From Mesorhizobium sp. WSM3862 (lineage in GTDB: Bacteria > Pseudomonadota > Alphaproteobacteria > Rhizobiales > Rhizobiaceae), in NCBI RefSeq assembly GCF_002294985.1, contig NZ_NSGE01000001.1:682001-746000 (forward strand): 64,000 bases of DNA. Reading direction: 5' to 3'. How positions within the stretch are numbered: the first letter of the stretch is position 1; every line of letters starts with the position of its first letter. The position numbers and the translations under genes are program-made. Below are positions 17,880 through 26,522 of this stretch, piece after piece. A model generated the notes under the pieces. That model was not told where the DNA came from, ran no database searches, and worked only from the letters and a program-made list of their open reading frames with translations.

Positions 17880-17917
17880 GCGGACGTTTTCCCGCTTCCA
17901 AAGTACCGACAGGCCAA

Positions 17918-18946
17918 ATGCGCGCATTGCAACTTATCGAGGACCGCCGCCTTGAAACGGTGGACCTTCTGCCTCCCCCGCCGCCTTCGCAAGGTGAAGT
18001 GACGCTCCGCATCAAGGCGGTGGCGCTCAACCATATCGACGTCTGGGGCTGGCGCGGCATGGCCTTCGCCAAGCGCAAGCTGCCGCTGGTCGTCGGCGCC
18101 GAAGCCTCGGGCGAGGTCGAGGCGGTCGGACCCGGCGTCTCCACCCTCCTGCCGGGGCAACTGGTGTCGATCTACGGCGCGCGAACCTGCGGGCTCTGCC
18201 GTGCCTGCCGCGAGGGCCGCGACAATCTTTGCGAGCACGTCTCCGGCGTCCACGGTTTTCATCTCGACGGCTTCGCGCAGGAAAAGATCAACCTGCCTGC
18301 CCATCTCCTGGTGCCTGCGCCGCCCGGTGTCTCCGAGATCGGCGCTGCCGTCGCACCCGTCACCTTCGGCACCGTCGAGCATATGCTGTTCGACAACGCG
18401 AAACTGGAGCCCGGTGAGACCATCCTCGTCCATGCCGGTGGCTCCGGCATCGGCTCCGCAGCCATCCAATTGGCGAAGCGCATGGGCTGCACGGTCATCA
18501 CTACGGTCGGCTCGAACGACAAGATCGACAAGGCGAAGGCGCTTGGCGCCGACCATGTCATCAACTATCGCGAGGATCGCTTCGAAGGCGTCGTGCGCAA
18601 GCTGACGAAGAAGAAGGGCGTCGATGTCGTGTTCGAGCATGTCGGCGCCGACACCTTTGCCGGCTCGATGCTGTGCCTGAAGCGCGGCGGCCGCCTCGTC
18701 ACCTGCGGCTCGACCTCCGGCGTCTCGACGCAGGTCAATCTGATGCAGCTTTTCCAGCAACAGCTGAAGCTGCTCGGCTCCTTCGGCTGCCGCATGGAGA
18801 ACATGGCCGATGCCATGCAGAAGATGGCGGCCGGTCTCGTCGCGCCCGTGATCGACACCGAAGTCGGCTTCGACGACATCGACGCCGCGCTGAAGCGCAT
18901 GGAAGGCCGCGACGTCTTCGGCAAGATCATTCTTCGCGTTTCCTAA
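17918..18946 (+). CDS. adhXL: Zinc-type alcohol dehydrogenase of lipid A acyl cluster
   Basis: A 342-aa medium-chain dehydrogenase/reductase. Residues around 90 hold a Cys-rich structural-zinc-like loop (CGLCRACREGRDNLC). The Rossmann motif is VHAGGSGIGSAAIQLAKRMG (near 175). It occupies the adhXL place between fabF1XL and lpxXL. In Sinorhizobium and R. leguminosarum this gene is part of the very-long-chain acid cluster, but its exact step is less certain than those of its neighbours. Confidence 0.88.
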   Translation: MRALQLIEDRRLETVDLLPPPPPSQGEVTLRIKAVALNHIDVWGWRGMAFAKRKLPLVVGAEASGEVEAVGPGVSTLLPGQLVSIYGARTCGLCRACREGRDNLCEHVSGVHGFHLDGFAQEKINLPAHLLVPAPPGVSEIGAAVAPVTFGTVEHMLFDNAKLEPGETILVHAGGSGIGSAAIQLAKRMGCTVITTVGSNDKIDKAKALGADHVINYREDRFEGVVRKLTKKKGVDVVFEHVGADTFAGSMLCLKRGGRLVTCGSTSGVSTQVNLMQLFQQQLKLLGSFGCRMENMADAMQKMAAGLVAPVIDTEVGFDDIDAALKRMEGRDVFGKIILRVS

Positions 18947-18952
18947 GACAAG

Positions 18953-19939
18953 ATGGTCGGCAAGGTGCTCAAGAAAGCCCGCCGGGACTTCATGTTCCGC
19001 TATGGCCGGCGGCTACGCCAAATGGAGCACTGGCTGGTGGCGCGGCTTGCCATGGCGATCATCGGCCTGCTGCGCCTTTTGCCGCCTGACAGCGCGCTCA
19101 ACTTCGCCCACCGCGTCGCCCGCCGCATCGGGCCGATGGTCGGACGGCACCGGGTAGCCGTCAACAATCTGCGCCTTGCCTATCCGCAAAAGAGCGATGC
19201 CGAAATCGAGGCCATCGCGTCCGACATGTGGGGCAACATGGCCCGGCTTGCCGCCGAATACATCTTCCTCGATGCCCTCTTCGATTTTGACCCGAATGCC
19301 GCCAAGCCGGGCCGGGTCGAGGTCAGCGGTATCGAGCATTTCGTCGAAATCGCAGGCGAAAAGAAGCCGCACATCCTGTTCACCGGCCATCTCGGCAATT
19401 TCGAGCTTTTGCCGGTCGCCGCCGCCACCTTCGGCATGAACATCACGGCACTGTTCCGCCCGCCCAACAATCCCTACCTTGCCGACTACATCCACTCGAC
19501 TCGCCGCTCGAGCATGGGAGGCCTGCTGCCGTCCTCGACCGGCGCATCGTTTGCCCTTGCCGCCATCCTGGAAAACGGCGGCAATATCGGCGTGCTGGTC
19601 GATCAGAAATTCACGAACGGCGTCGAGACGACCTTCTTTGGTCGCCCCTGCCAGAGCAATCCCGTGCTGGGCATGCTCGCCCGCCACTATGACTGCGATG
19701 TCTATCCGGCGCGCTGCGTCAGGCTGCCGGGAAACCGTTTCCGATTGGAAATCGAAGACAAGCTCGACTTGCCGCGCACCGAAACCGGCAGCGTCGATGT
19801 TCACGCCACCACGCAGCTGCTCGCCGACGTCGTCGAGCGCTGGGTGCGCGAGGATCCCGGACAGTGGATGTGGTTCCACAAGCGCTGGGAGATGAGCGGC
19901 CGCCGACGTAAGCGGCGTGAGCAGGCCAAGGTCAGCTAA
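18953..19939 (+). CDS. lpxXL: Lipid A very-long-chain acyltransferase
   Basis: A 328-aa member of the LpxL/HtrB family that transfers the very-long-chain acid from AcpXL to lipid A. The active-site HX4E motif is HLGNFE (near residue 143). A hydrophobic N-terminal segment (VARLAMAIIGLLRLLPP) anchors it to the inner membrane, and the basic C-terminus (SGRRRKRREQAK) is usual in the family. It starts 6 bases after the dehydrogenase gene. Its stop codon is the left edge of a palindromic repeat. Confidence 0.95.
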   Translation: MVGKVLKKARRDFMFRYGRRLRQMEHWLVARLAMAIIGLLRLLPPDSALNFAHRVARRIGPMVGRHRVAVNNLRLAYPQKSDAEIEAIASDMWGNMARLAAEYIFLDALFDFDPNAAKPGRVEVSGIEHFVEIAGEKKPHILFTGHLGNFELLPVAAATFGMNITALFRPPNNPYLADYIHSTRRSSMGGLLPSSTGASFALAAILENGGNIGVLVDQKFTNGVETTFFGRPCQSNPVLGMLARHYDCDVYPARCVRLPGNRFRLEIEDKLDLPRTETGSVDVHATTQLLADVVERWVREDPGQWMWFHKRWEMSGRRRKRREQAKVS

Positions 19940-19993
19940 AGCGGCCCAGAACGTTCAGATCGCTTTCGTCTGGATCAAACACGGAACCGCTTT
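19938..19993. repeat. Palindromic intergenic repeat at lpxXL stop
   Basis: Arms AAAGCGG (19938-19944) and CCGCTTT (19987-19993) enclose GTTCAGATCGCTTTCGTCTG. The left arm overlaps the TAA of lpxXL. It differs in sequence from the 5844/29703 family. Confidence 0.6.
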
Positions 19994-20080
19994 GAAATAG
20001 CTTTCCCCTAGCCCTGTTGCGACCCATGCGCAACGCAAAGCCGCAAGGACTAAGTCCACGCGGCTCCAGGTTCAGCTGTC

Positions 20081-20926
20081 TCAAAGCGGAGCGGGGATGG
20101 TGAAGTTCGGCCGGAACGTATCCATCGTGGCACCGTTGCGATCCTCGGAAAGCAGTGTGTCCGAGCCGAAGCTTGCCCGCAGGCCGACCACGTATTTGTG
20201 GATGTTCACGGTGCCTGAAGCTTCCGAGAAGGTCAGGTGATCCAGCTGATAGCGGCCAAATACCGACCAAGGGGTCCCCGAGAACCGATAAGTAGCCTGC
20301 AATGCCGCCGTTACCGTATCGAAATGTCCGCCAAAACCGGACAGCCGCGAGAAGCCGAGTTCACCGTCGAAGCGGAGATTGTCTTGCGCGAAATACCGCA
20401 CGACACCCCGGCCGCCCCAATTGTCGAAATGTTCGGACTCGCCGCTGGCCCGCAGCTGCCCGTAGTAGGCCTGCCCGTAGATCGTCACGTTGCCGAAATA
20501 GGCCTGAGCCTCTGGACCAACAGTGAAGGTATAAAGGTCTAAGTCACCGATGCCGTTATCGCCGCCAAATCCGTTTATCGTAGCAAATCCACCCAGCGCA
20601 TATGAGCTCGGATCGCGCCAGTAACCGTGGAGCGCACCGCCGTAGCTGTAGATGTTCGTGCCTTCGACCCAAAGCGAATCGATCACCGCGTCGGTCTGGA
20701 TGTTCCAGCGGGCGTCGATCGGGAAATTCACCCGAACGGCGCCGCCGGCAGTCGTGCCATCCGAGTCGTCCCCTGGGGTCGCGAAATAGAGACCTCCGAG
20801 ATAGATTTCGCCATAACCTGATATATGCGGCTGCGCGAGTTCCTGGTCCAGAAGAACGGGTGCATCGGCAGCAAAAGCCGAGGTTGCGGTTGCCGCGATC
20901 GCAGCGCTCAATAGAAATCGATACAT
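20081..20926 (-). CDS. Outer-membrane beta-barrel (porin-like) protein
   Basis: A 281-aa protein from ATG 20926 with a Sec signal (MYRFLLSAAIAATATSAFA, cleaved before ADAPV). The mature part is a run of alternating-hydrophobic beta strands rich in Gly and aromatic residues (GYGEIYLGGLYF, NVTIYGQAYYGQL, VFGRYQLDHLTF), as expected for an outer-membrane barrel of roughly 10-12 strands. No specific porin family is recognised. The longer frame to 21124 lacks a signal at its start and is rejected. Confidence 0.7.
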   Translation of the reverse strand: MYRFLLSAAIAATATSAFAADAPVLLDQELAQPHISGYGEIYLGGLYFATPGDDSDGTTAGGAVRVNFPIDARWNIQTDAVIDSLWVEGTNIYSYGGALHGYWRDPSSYALGGFATINGFGGDNGIGDLDLYTFTVGPEAQAYFGNVTIYGQAYYGQLRASGESEHFDNWGGRGVVRYFAQDNLRFDGELGFSRLSGFGGHFDTVTAALQATYRFSGTPWSVFGRYQLDHLTFSEASGTVNIHKYVVGLRASFGSDTLLSEDRNGATMDTFRPNFTIPAPL

Positions 20927-21120
20927 TAAAGTCCCCAAGCAGCCAGAACAACGCTTCGTACTTACCACTGCGCCGTCATGCAAACCAGCTTCGGCGATGC
21001 TCACGCTAGTATAAGCTGTTTGTTTTCGAAGCATGTGCGGCATTGCTGCAACGCTCCGAAAGGAGCAGGCGCAGCCATCAAATGCTGCCTGCGGCCTAAG
21101 GCAGCCCTCTCCGGGCCGTT

Positions 21121-21552
21121 TCAATCGGTGACGACGATTCGCGTGTTGCCGTAGCCGGCTTCCTTCACCATCGAATAGAAAGTCGCGGCATTGGCCGTAT
21201 GCAGGCGCACGCAGCCATGCGAGGCCGGACGCCCGAGATACTTCACGGCGCCGGTGCCGTGAATGGCGTAGCCGCCGCGGAAGAACACCGAATACGGCAT
21301 CGGCGAATTGTCATACTTGCGCGAGTACCACATCCGCGCGGTCCATTGCGGCCGGTAGCTGCCGCGCGGTGTGAAGTAGCCCCTGCGGGCCGTCGATACA
21401 TTCCAGCGATACAGCACCTGGCCGTATCTGCTGACGGTCATCGTCTGCGTCGAGACGTCGATATTGGCGACCAGCGAAGCCGCCCGGCTTGCGATCGACG
21501 TGCCGAGCAACGTGGTTGCCAGCACGGCCGCCATGAGGCTGGATTTTTTCAT
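21121..21552 (-). CDS. L,D-transpeptidase (YkuD domain)
   Basis: A 143-aa secreted protein (signal MKKSSLMAAVLATTLLGTSIASRAA). The YkuD catalytic core is complete: HGTGAVKYLGRPASHGCVR, with the Cys of SHGCVR as nucleophile. Such enzymes form 3-3 cross-links in peptidoglycan or attach proteins to it. The protein is almost only the catalytic domain, without LysM or SPOR parts. Confidence 0.92.
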   Translation of the reverse strand: MKKSSLMAAVLATTLLGTSIASRAASLVANIDVSTQTMTVSRYGQVLYRWNVSTARRGYFTPRGSYRPQWTARMWYSRKYDNSPMPYSVFFRGGYAIHGTGAVKYLGRPASHGCVRLHTANAATFYSMVKEAGYGNTRIVVTD

Positions 21553-21644
21553 GCGATGAACCCCTTCGATTGCCCCCTGCCATCACGTGGTCTCTTTTCC
21601 ATCATTTTTGCCGGCAGGTGCGTTAAGTACCACACACTCCTTGA

Positions 21645-21674
21645 CAAATTCGCCAATTCGATTTCGCGAATTTG
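21645..21674. promoter_or_regulatory. Inverted repeat beside TTGACA element upstream of M20 gene
   Basis: A TTGACA (21641-21646) runs into perfect 8-base arms CAAATTCG (21645-21652) and CGAATTTG (21667-21674). The spacing suits a protein-binding dyad at a promoter between the divergent L,D-transpeptidase and M20 genes. No clear -10 hexamer lies 17 bases away, so the promoter part is tentative. Confidence 0.4.
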
Positions 21675-21807
21675 AATGATTTCCCGTCATAGTTGCTGGG
21701 CCGCCACCCACTCTCAACGGTTTAAGCGCGAGCCTGCCCTCAATCATTGTCCGGCAACCGCGAAAGGCAGCTTGCAAAAGCGCCGCGTTGCTTTTTCAAT
21801 CGGCAGG

Positions 21808-23085
21808 ATGAATGAACGACTCCTCCGGGCCGTCGATGACCGGGTCGACGACCTGATCGCGCTGACCGCCGAGCTCATCCGCTTTCCGACCGTCAATCCG
21901 CCCGGCGAGGCCTACCGGCCATGTGCCGAGTATCTCGGCGCACGCCTCAAGAAGCTCGGCTTCGAAACCGAATTCATTCGCGCAGAAGGCACGCCCGGCG
22001 ACACCGACCGCTACCCGCGCGTCAATGTCGTCGCCCGCTTCGACGGCCGCTCGCCCGGTGCCTGCGTCCATTTCAACTCGCATATCGACGTGGTCGAGGC
22101 CGGCGAAGGCTGGACCGTCGATCCTTTCGCCGGCCTGGTGAAGGAAGGTAGGGTCTACGGCCGCGGCGCCTGCGACATGAAAGGCGGGCTGGCGGCTTCT
22201 GTCATTGCCGCCGAAGCCTTCATGGAGGTCTACCCCGACTTTCCCGGCGCCATAGAGATATCCGGCACGGTCGACGAGGAATCCGGCGGGTTCGGCGGCG
22301 TCGCCCATCTGGCGAAGCTCGGCTATTTCTCGAAGCCGAGGATCGACCACGTCATCATCCCCGAGCCGCTGAACAAGGACCGCATCTGCCTTGGCCATCG
22401 CGGCGTCTGGTGGGCCGAGATCGAGACCAAGGGCGAGATCGCGCATGGCTCGATGCCGTTCCTCGGCGACAACGCGGTGCGCCATATGGGCGCCGTCGTG
22501 CAGGCGTTCGAGGACGAGCTTTTCCCGGCGCTCGACCGCAAGGTGTCGCGCATGCCGGTGGTGCCCGAGGGCGCCCGGCGCTCGACCATGAACATCAATT
22601 CTGTCCATGGCGGCCAGACGGAGGATTTCCGGCCGGGACTGCCCTCGCCCAACGTGCCGGATTCCTGCCGGCTGACCATCGACCGCCGCTTCCTGCTCGA
22701 GGAAGACCTCGCCACCGTCAAGGGTGAAGTCACCGGCATCCTCGACCGGCTGAAGCGCGAGCGAGAAAAATTCGACTACGAGATCCGCGACCTGATGGAG
22801 GTGCTGCCGCTGATGACCGAGCGCGACGCGCCGGTGGTGAAAGCCGTCGCCAAGGGCATCATGGAAATCTTCGACCGCGAGCCGGAATACGTCATCTCGC
22901 CCGGTACCTACGACCAGAAGCATGTTGCCCGCATTGGCCAGATCTACGACTGCATCGCTTATGGCCCCGGCATCCTCGATCTCGCGCATCGGCCGGACGA
23001 ATGGGTGGGCATCGCCGACATGGTGGACGCGGCCAAGGTGATGGCGATCGGCCTCGACGTGCTGCTGCGCGGTACGACCGGCTGA
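21808..23085 (+). CDS. M20 metallohydrolase (ArgE/DapE family)
   Basis: A 425-aa zinc hydrolase starting at ATG 21808. Metal-site motifs are NSHIDVVEAGEGW (His and following Asp), GRGACDMKGG (bridging Asp), DEESGG (Glu base and ligand) and the C-terminal PGTYDQKHVAR His. Family members remove acyl groups from amino acids or cleave dipeptides. It precedes a peptide-type ABC transporter by 115 bases on the same strand, so it may process what that system imports (inference). Confidence 0.85.
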   Translation: MNERLLRAVDDRVDDLIALTAELIRFPTVNPPGEAYRPCAEYLGARLKKLGFETEFIRAEGTPGDTDRYPRVNVVARFDGRSPGACVHFNSHIDVVEAGEGWTVDPFAGLVKEGRVYGRGACDMKGGLAASVIAAEAFMEVYPDFPGAIEISGTVDEESGGFGGVAHLAKLGYFSKPRIDHVIIPEPLNKDRICLGHRGVWWAEIETKGEIAHGSMPFLGDNAVRHMGAVVQAFEDELFPALDRKVSRMPVVPEGARRSTMNINSVHGGQTEDFRPGLPSPNVPDSCRLTIDRRFLLEEDLATVKGEVTGILDRLKREREKFDYEIRDLMEVLPLMTERDAPVVKAVAKGIMEIFDREPEYVISPGTYDQKHVARIGQIYDCIAYGPGILDLAHRPDEWVGIADMVDAAKVMAIGLDVLLRGTTG

Positions 23086-23200
23086 TCGGGGAAAACATTT
23101 CCCTTGGCGCCACCCGGCAGCACGAAACGCAATTTACTCACAGGCCAAATCACGCTTCTATCCGCTGGGCTTGTCCGTTTGACCGCATGGGAGTTCGGCA

Positions 23201-24679
23201 ATGAAACTGTGGAAGACCATTTTGGCCGCCGCTGTGCTTACTTTCGCTGCCGCCACGTCGGCATTTTCGGCCCGCACTGACCTCGTCATCGGCATTCCGC
23301 TCGAACCCCCGCATCTCGATCCGACCGCGGGCGCCGCCGCCGCCATCGACGAGGTGCTCTACGCCAATGTCTTCGAAGGTCTCACCCGCATCGGTCCGAA
23401 CGGCGAGGTGATCCCCGACCTTGCCGAAAGCTGGACCATCTCGGATGACGGCAAGATCTACACTTTCAAGCTGCACACCGGCGTGAAATTCCACGACGGC
23501 AGCGATTTCAGCGCCGATGACGTGAAATTCTCTCTCGACCGTGCCCGGGCCGACAATTCGGTCAACGCCCAAAAGGGGCTGTTCGCGCAGATCGACAAGG
23601 TCGATGTCGTCGATCCGGCGACGGTGAAGGTCACGCTGAAAAACCCGCAAGGCTCCTTCCTGTACAATATGGGCTGGGGCGACGCGGTGATCGTGTCACC
23701 GAAATCGGCCGACACCAACAAGGAAAAGCCGGTCGGCACCGGCCCCTTCAAGTTCCAGAGCTGGGCCAAGGGCTCGTCGATCACGCTTGTGAAGTCGGAT
23801 AATTACTGGGGTGCCCCGGTTGCGCTCGACAAGGTCGAGTTCCGCATCGTACCCGATGCCGCCGCGGCCGTGCCGGCGCTGCTTTCCGGCGACATCCAGG
23901 CCTTCCCCTTCTTCGATCCCGACAGCGTCGCTCAGGTCAAGGACGATCCGCGTTTCAAGGTGGTGATCGGCTCCACCGAAGGCGAGACGATTCTTTCGAT
24001 CAACAACAAGAAGCCGCCCTTCGACAAGCTCCAGGTGCGCCAGGCCATCTCCTTCGCGCTCGACCGCAAGGCGATCATCGACGGCGCCTCGGCGGGCCTC
24101 GGCGTGCCGATCGGCTCGCATATGTCGCCCGCCAACAAAGACTATGTCGACCTCACCGGCCTCTATCCGCACAATGTCGACAAGGCCAAGGAACTGCTGA
24201 AGGAAGCCGGCCTAGAAAAAGGCTTCAAGGCGACGCTGAAGCTTCCGCCGCCGTCCTATGCGCGGCTTGGCGGCGAGATCATCGCGTCCGAGCTGCGCGA
24301 TGTCGGCATCGATCTGGAGATCATCCCCGTCGAATGGGCGCAATGGCTGGATCAGGTCTTCACCAAGAAGGACTACGACCTCACCATCGTCTCCCACACC
24401 GAGCCGAACGACATCGATATCTATTCGCGCAAGGACTACTACTTCAACTACGACAACCCGGCCTTCGACGCCATCATCGCCAAGCTCAACCTGACCTCGG
24501 ACGAGGCGAAGCGGAAAGAGCTGCTGGCAGAGGCGCAGAAGATCCTGGCCGACGACGCCGTGGTCGGCTTCCTTTACGAGCTGCCGAAGGTGGGGGTCTG
24601 GGACGCGAAGCTGCAGGGCCTATGGGAGAATGCACCGATTCAGGCCAATGACCTTACCAAGGTGAAGTGGACGGATTGA
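23201..24679 (+). CDS. ABC transporter substrate-binding protein, family 5 (Opp/Dpp type)
   Basis: A 492-aa periplasmic binding protein with a Sec signal (MKLWKTILAAAVLTFAAATSAFS). The family 5 signature region (NVFEGLTRIGPNGEVIPDLAESW) is near residue 55. It is followed in order by two permeases and a double ATPase. The ligand could be a peptide, an opine or another compound. No cysteine-bonded dipeptide-site signature can be assigned by eye. Confidence 0.9.
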   Translation: MKLWKTILAAAVLTFAAATSAFSARTDLVIGIPLEPPHLDPTAGAAAAIDEVLYANVFEGLTRIGPNGEVIPDLAESWTISDDGKIYTFKLHTGVKFHDGSDFSADDVKFSLDRARADNSVNAQKGLFAQIDKVDVVDPATVKVTLKNPQGSFLYNMGWGDAVIVSPKSADTNKEKPVGTGPFKFQSWAKGSSITLVKSDNYWGAPVALDKVEFRIVPDAAAAVPALLSGDIQAFPFFDPDSVAQVKDDPRFKVVIGSTEGETILSINNKKPPFDKLQVRQAISFALDRKAIIDGASAGLGVPIGSHMSPANKDYVDLTGLYPHNVDKAKELLKEAGLEKGFKATLKLPPPSYARLGGEIIASELRDVGIDLEIIPVEWAQWLDQVFTKKDYDLTIVSHTEPNDIDIYSRKDYYFNYDNPAFDAIIAKLNLTSDEAKRKELLAEAQKILADDAVVGFLYELPKVGVWDAKLQGLWENAPIQANDLTKVKWTD

Positions 24680-24708
24680 CGGCCGGCGCGGTCGCCTGAT
24701 CGCCTCCC

Positions 24709-25656
24709 ATGGCCACCTATCTCCTCAAGCGCCTCATCATCGCGGCCATCACGCTGGTGCTGGCCTCGATGGTGGTGTTTGCGGTGATGGAAATCCTGCC
24801 TGGCGACCCGGCGCGCCTGATGCTTGGCTTCAACGCCAGCGCCGACCAGGTCGAGCAGTTGCGCAACCAGATGGGCCTGAACGCGCCGCTTGTCCTGCGC
24901 TACCTGCACTGGGCGGGCGGGTTGCTCAGTCTCGATTTCGGTCGCTCCTACACCTATTCGGTTCCCGTCATCGACCTCGTGGGTGAGCGCGTCGTCGTTT
25001 CTCTGCCGCTGGCGCTAATCGCGCTGGCGCTGTCGACCGTCATAGCCATTCCGGTCGGGGTGTTTTCCGCCGGCCGCCAGGGCCGGGCCGGCGACACAGT
25101 CGCCATGGGTGCTGCCCAACTCGGCGTTGCCGTGCCGAATTTCTGGTTCGCGCTGATGCTGATCTATCTCTTCGCCGTCTGGCTGCGGCTGGTGCCGGCG
25201 GGTGGGTTTCCTGGCTGGGGCGCCGGGATCTGGCCGGCGGTAAAATCGCTGCTGCTGCCGGCGGTGGCGCTGGCGCTGCCGCAGGCGGCGATCCTGGCGC
25301 GCGTCGCCCGCTCGGCGCTGATCGAGGTGCTCAACGAAGACTATATCCGCACCGCCCGCGCCAAGGGCCTGCCCTACCGCGCCGTGCTCTGGCGCCACGC
25401 GCTGCGCAACGCCATGATCCCGGTGCTCACCATTCTCGGCCTGCAATTCGCGTTCCTGCTTGCCGGCACCATTATCATCGAGAATGTCTTCTATCTGCCG
25501 GGGCTTGGACGGCTGGTGTTCCAGGCCATCACCCAGCGCGACCTGATCGTCGTCGAGAGCGTCGTCATGCTGCTGGTCGCCGCCGTGATCGCCGTCAATC
25601 TGCTGGTCGACTTCTCCTACGCCGTTGTCGATCCGCGGCTCAGGGGCCGGCAATGA
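24709..25656 (+). CDS. ABC transporter permease (DppB type)
   Basis: A 315-aa membrane protein with six predicted segments and the EAA loop ALIEVLNEDYIRTARAKGLP. The N-terminus (MATYLLKRLIIAAITLVLASMVVF) is typical of DppB/OppB subunits. It overlaps the next permease gene by 4 bases (ATGA). Confidence 0.93.
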   Translation: MATYLLKRLIIAAITLVLASMVVFAVMEILPGDPARLMLGFNASADQVEQLRNQMGLNAPLVLRYLHWAGGLLSLDFGRSYTYSVPVIDLVGERVVVSLPLALIALALSTVIAIPVGVFSAGRQGRAGDTVAMGAAQLGVAVPNFWFALMLIYLFAVWLRLVPAGGFPGWGAGIWPAVKSLLLPAVALALPQAAILARVARSALIEVLNEDYIRTARAKGLPYRAVLWRHALRNAMIPVLTILGLQFAFLLAGTIIIENVFYLPGLGRLVFQAITQRDLIVVESVVMLLVAAVIAVNLLVDFSYAVVDPRLRGRQ

Positions 25657-26522
25657 CGGTGCGCGTCGACCTGCCCGAGGAAACGCTTGCCGGGGTTCTG
25701 GCCAAAGCCTTCGGCAACCGCTCTTTTCTGATCGGCTTCGCCATCACGCTGCTGGTGGCCGCGATTGCGCTGCTCTCCTTTGTATGGACGCCCTACGACG
25801 TCACCAAGCTGGTGATCGCAGACAAGACGCAGGCGCCCTCGTGGACGCATTGGTTCGGCACCGACCATTTCGGTCGCGACATCCTTTCGATGATCATGGT
25901 CGGCGCACGCAACTCGATCGCGGTGGCGCTGGTGGCGGTCGGTATCGGCATGGGCATCGGCGTGCCGCTCGGCGCCTTCGCGGCGGCGCGGGGCGGCCTT
26001 GCGGACGAGGCGCTGATGCGCATCAACGATCTCGTCTTCGCCTTCCCGGCGCTGCTGTCGGCGATCATGATCACGGCCATTTTCGGCCCGGGCGCCGTCA
26101 ACGCCATCATCGCCATCGGCATATTCAACATCCCGGTCTTTGCGCGCGTGGCCCGCGCTGGCGCTTTGGCGATCTGGCCGCGCGAATTCATCCTCGCCGC
26201 GCGCGCTGCCGGCAAGGGCATGACGCAGATTTCTGTCGAGCACATCCTGCCCAACATCGCGACGCTGCTGCTGGTACAGGGCACGATCCAGTTTGCGCTG
26301 GGCATCCTCGCCGAAGCGGGGCTTTCCTATGTGGGCCTGGGCGCGCAGCCGCCAATGCCGAGCTGGGGCCGCATGCTGTTCGACGCGCAGACGCGGATGG
26401 TGACGGCGCCGTGGATGGCGATCTTTCCCGGCATGGCGATCATCGTGACCGTGCTTGGGCTCAACCTGCTCGGCGACGGCATCGCCGACATCCTCGATCC
26501 GAAATCGCGGCGGCGGCGATGA
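25653..26522 (+). CDS. ABC transporter permease (DppC type)
   Basis: A 289-aa protein of the DppC/OppC kind with the N-terminal segment before WFGTDHFGRDI (the family's DxxGRD motif) and the EAA loop REFILAARAAGKG. It overlaps the ATPase gene by 4 bases, so translation of the whole set is coupled. Confidence 0.93.
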   Translation: MTVRVDLPEETLAGVLAKAFGNRSFLIGFAITLLVAAIALLSFVWTPYDVTKLVIADKTQAPSWTHWFGTDHFGRDILSMIMVGARNSIAVALVAVGIGMGIGVPLGAFAAARGGLADEALMRINDLVFAFPALLSAIMITAIFGPGAVNAIIAIGIFNIPVFARVARAGALAIWPREFILAARAAGKGMTQISVEHILPNIATLLLVQGTIQFALGILAEAGLSYVGLGAQPPMPSWGRMLFDAQTRMVTAPWMAIFPGMAIIVTVLGLNLLGDGIADILDPKSRRRR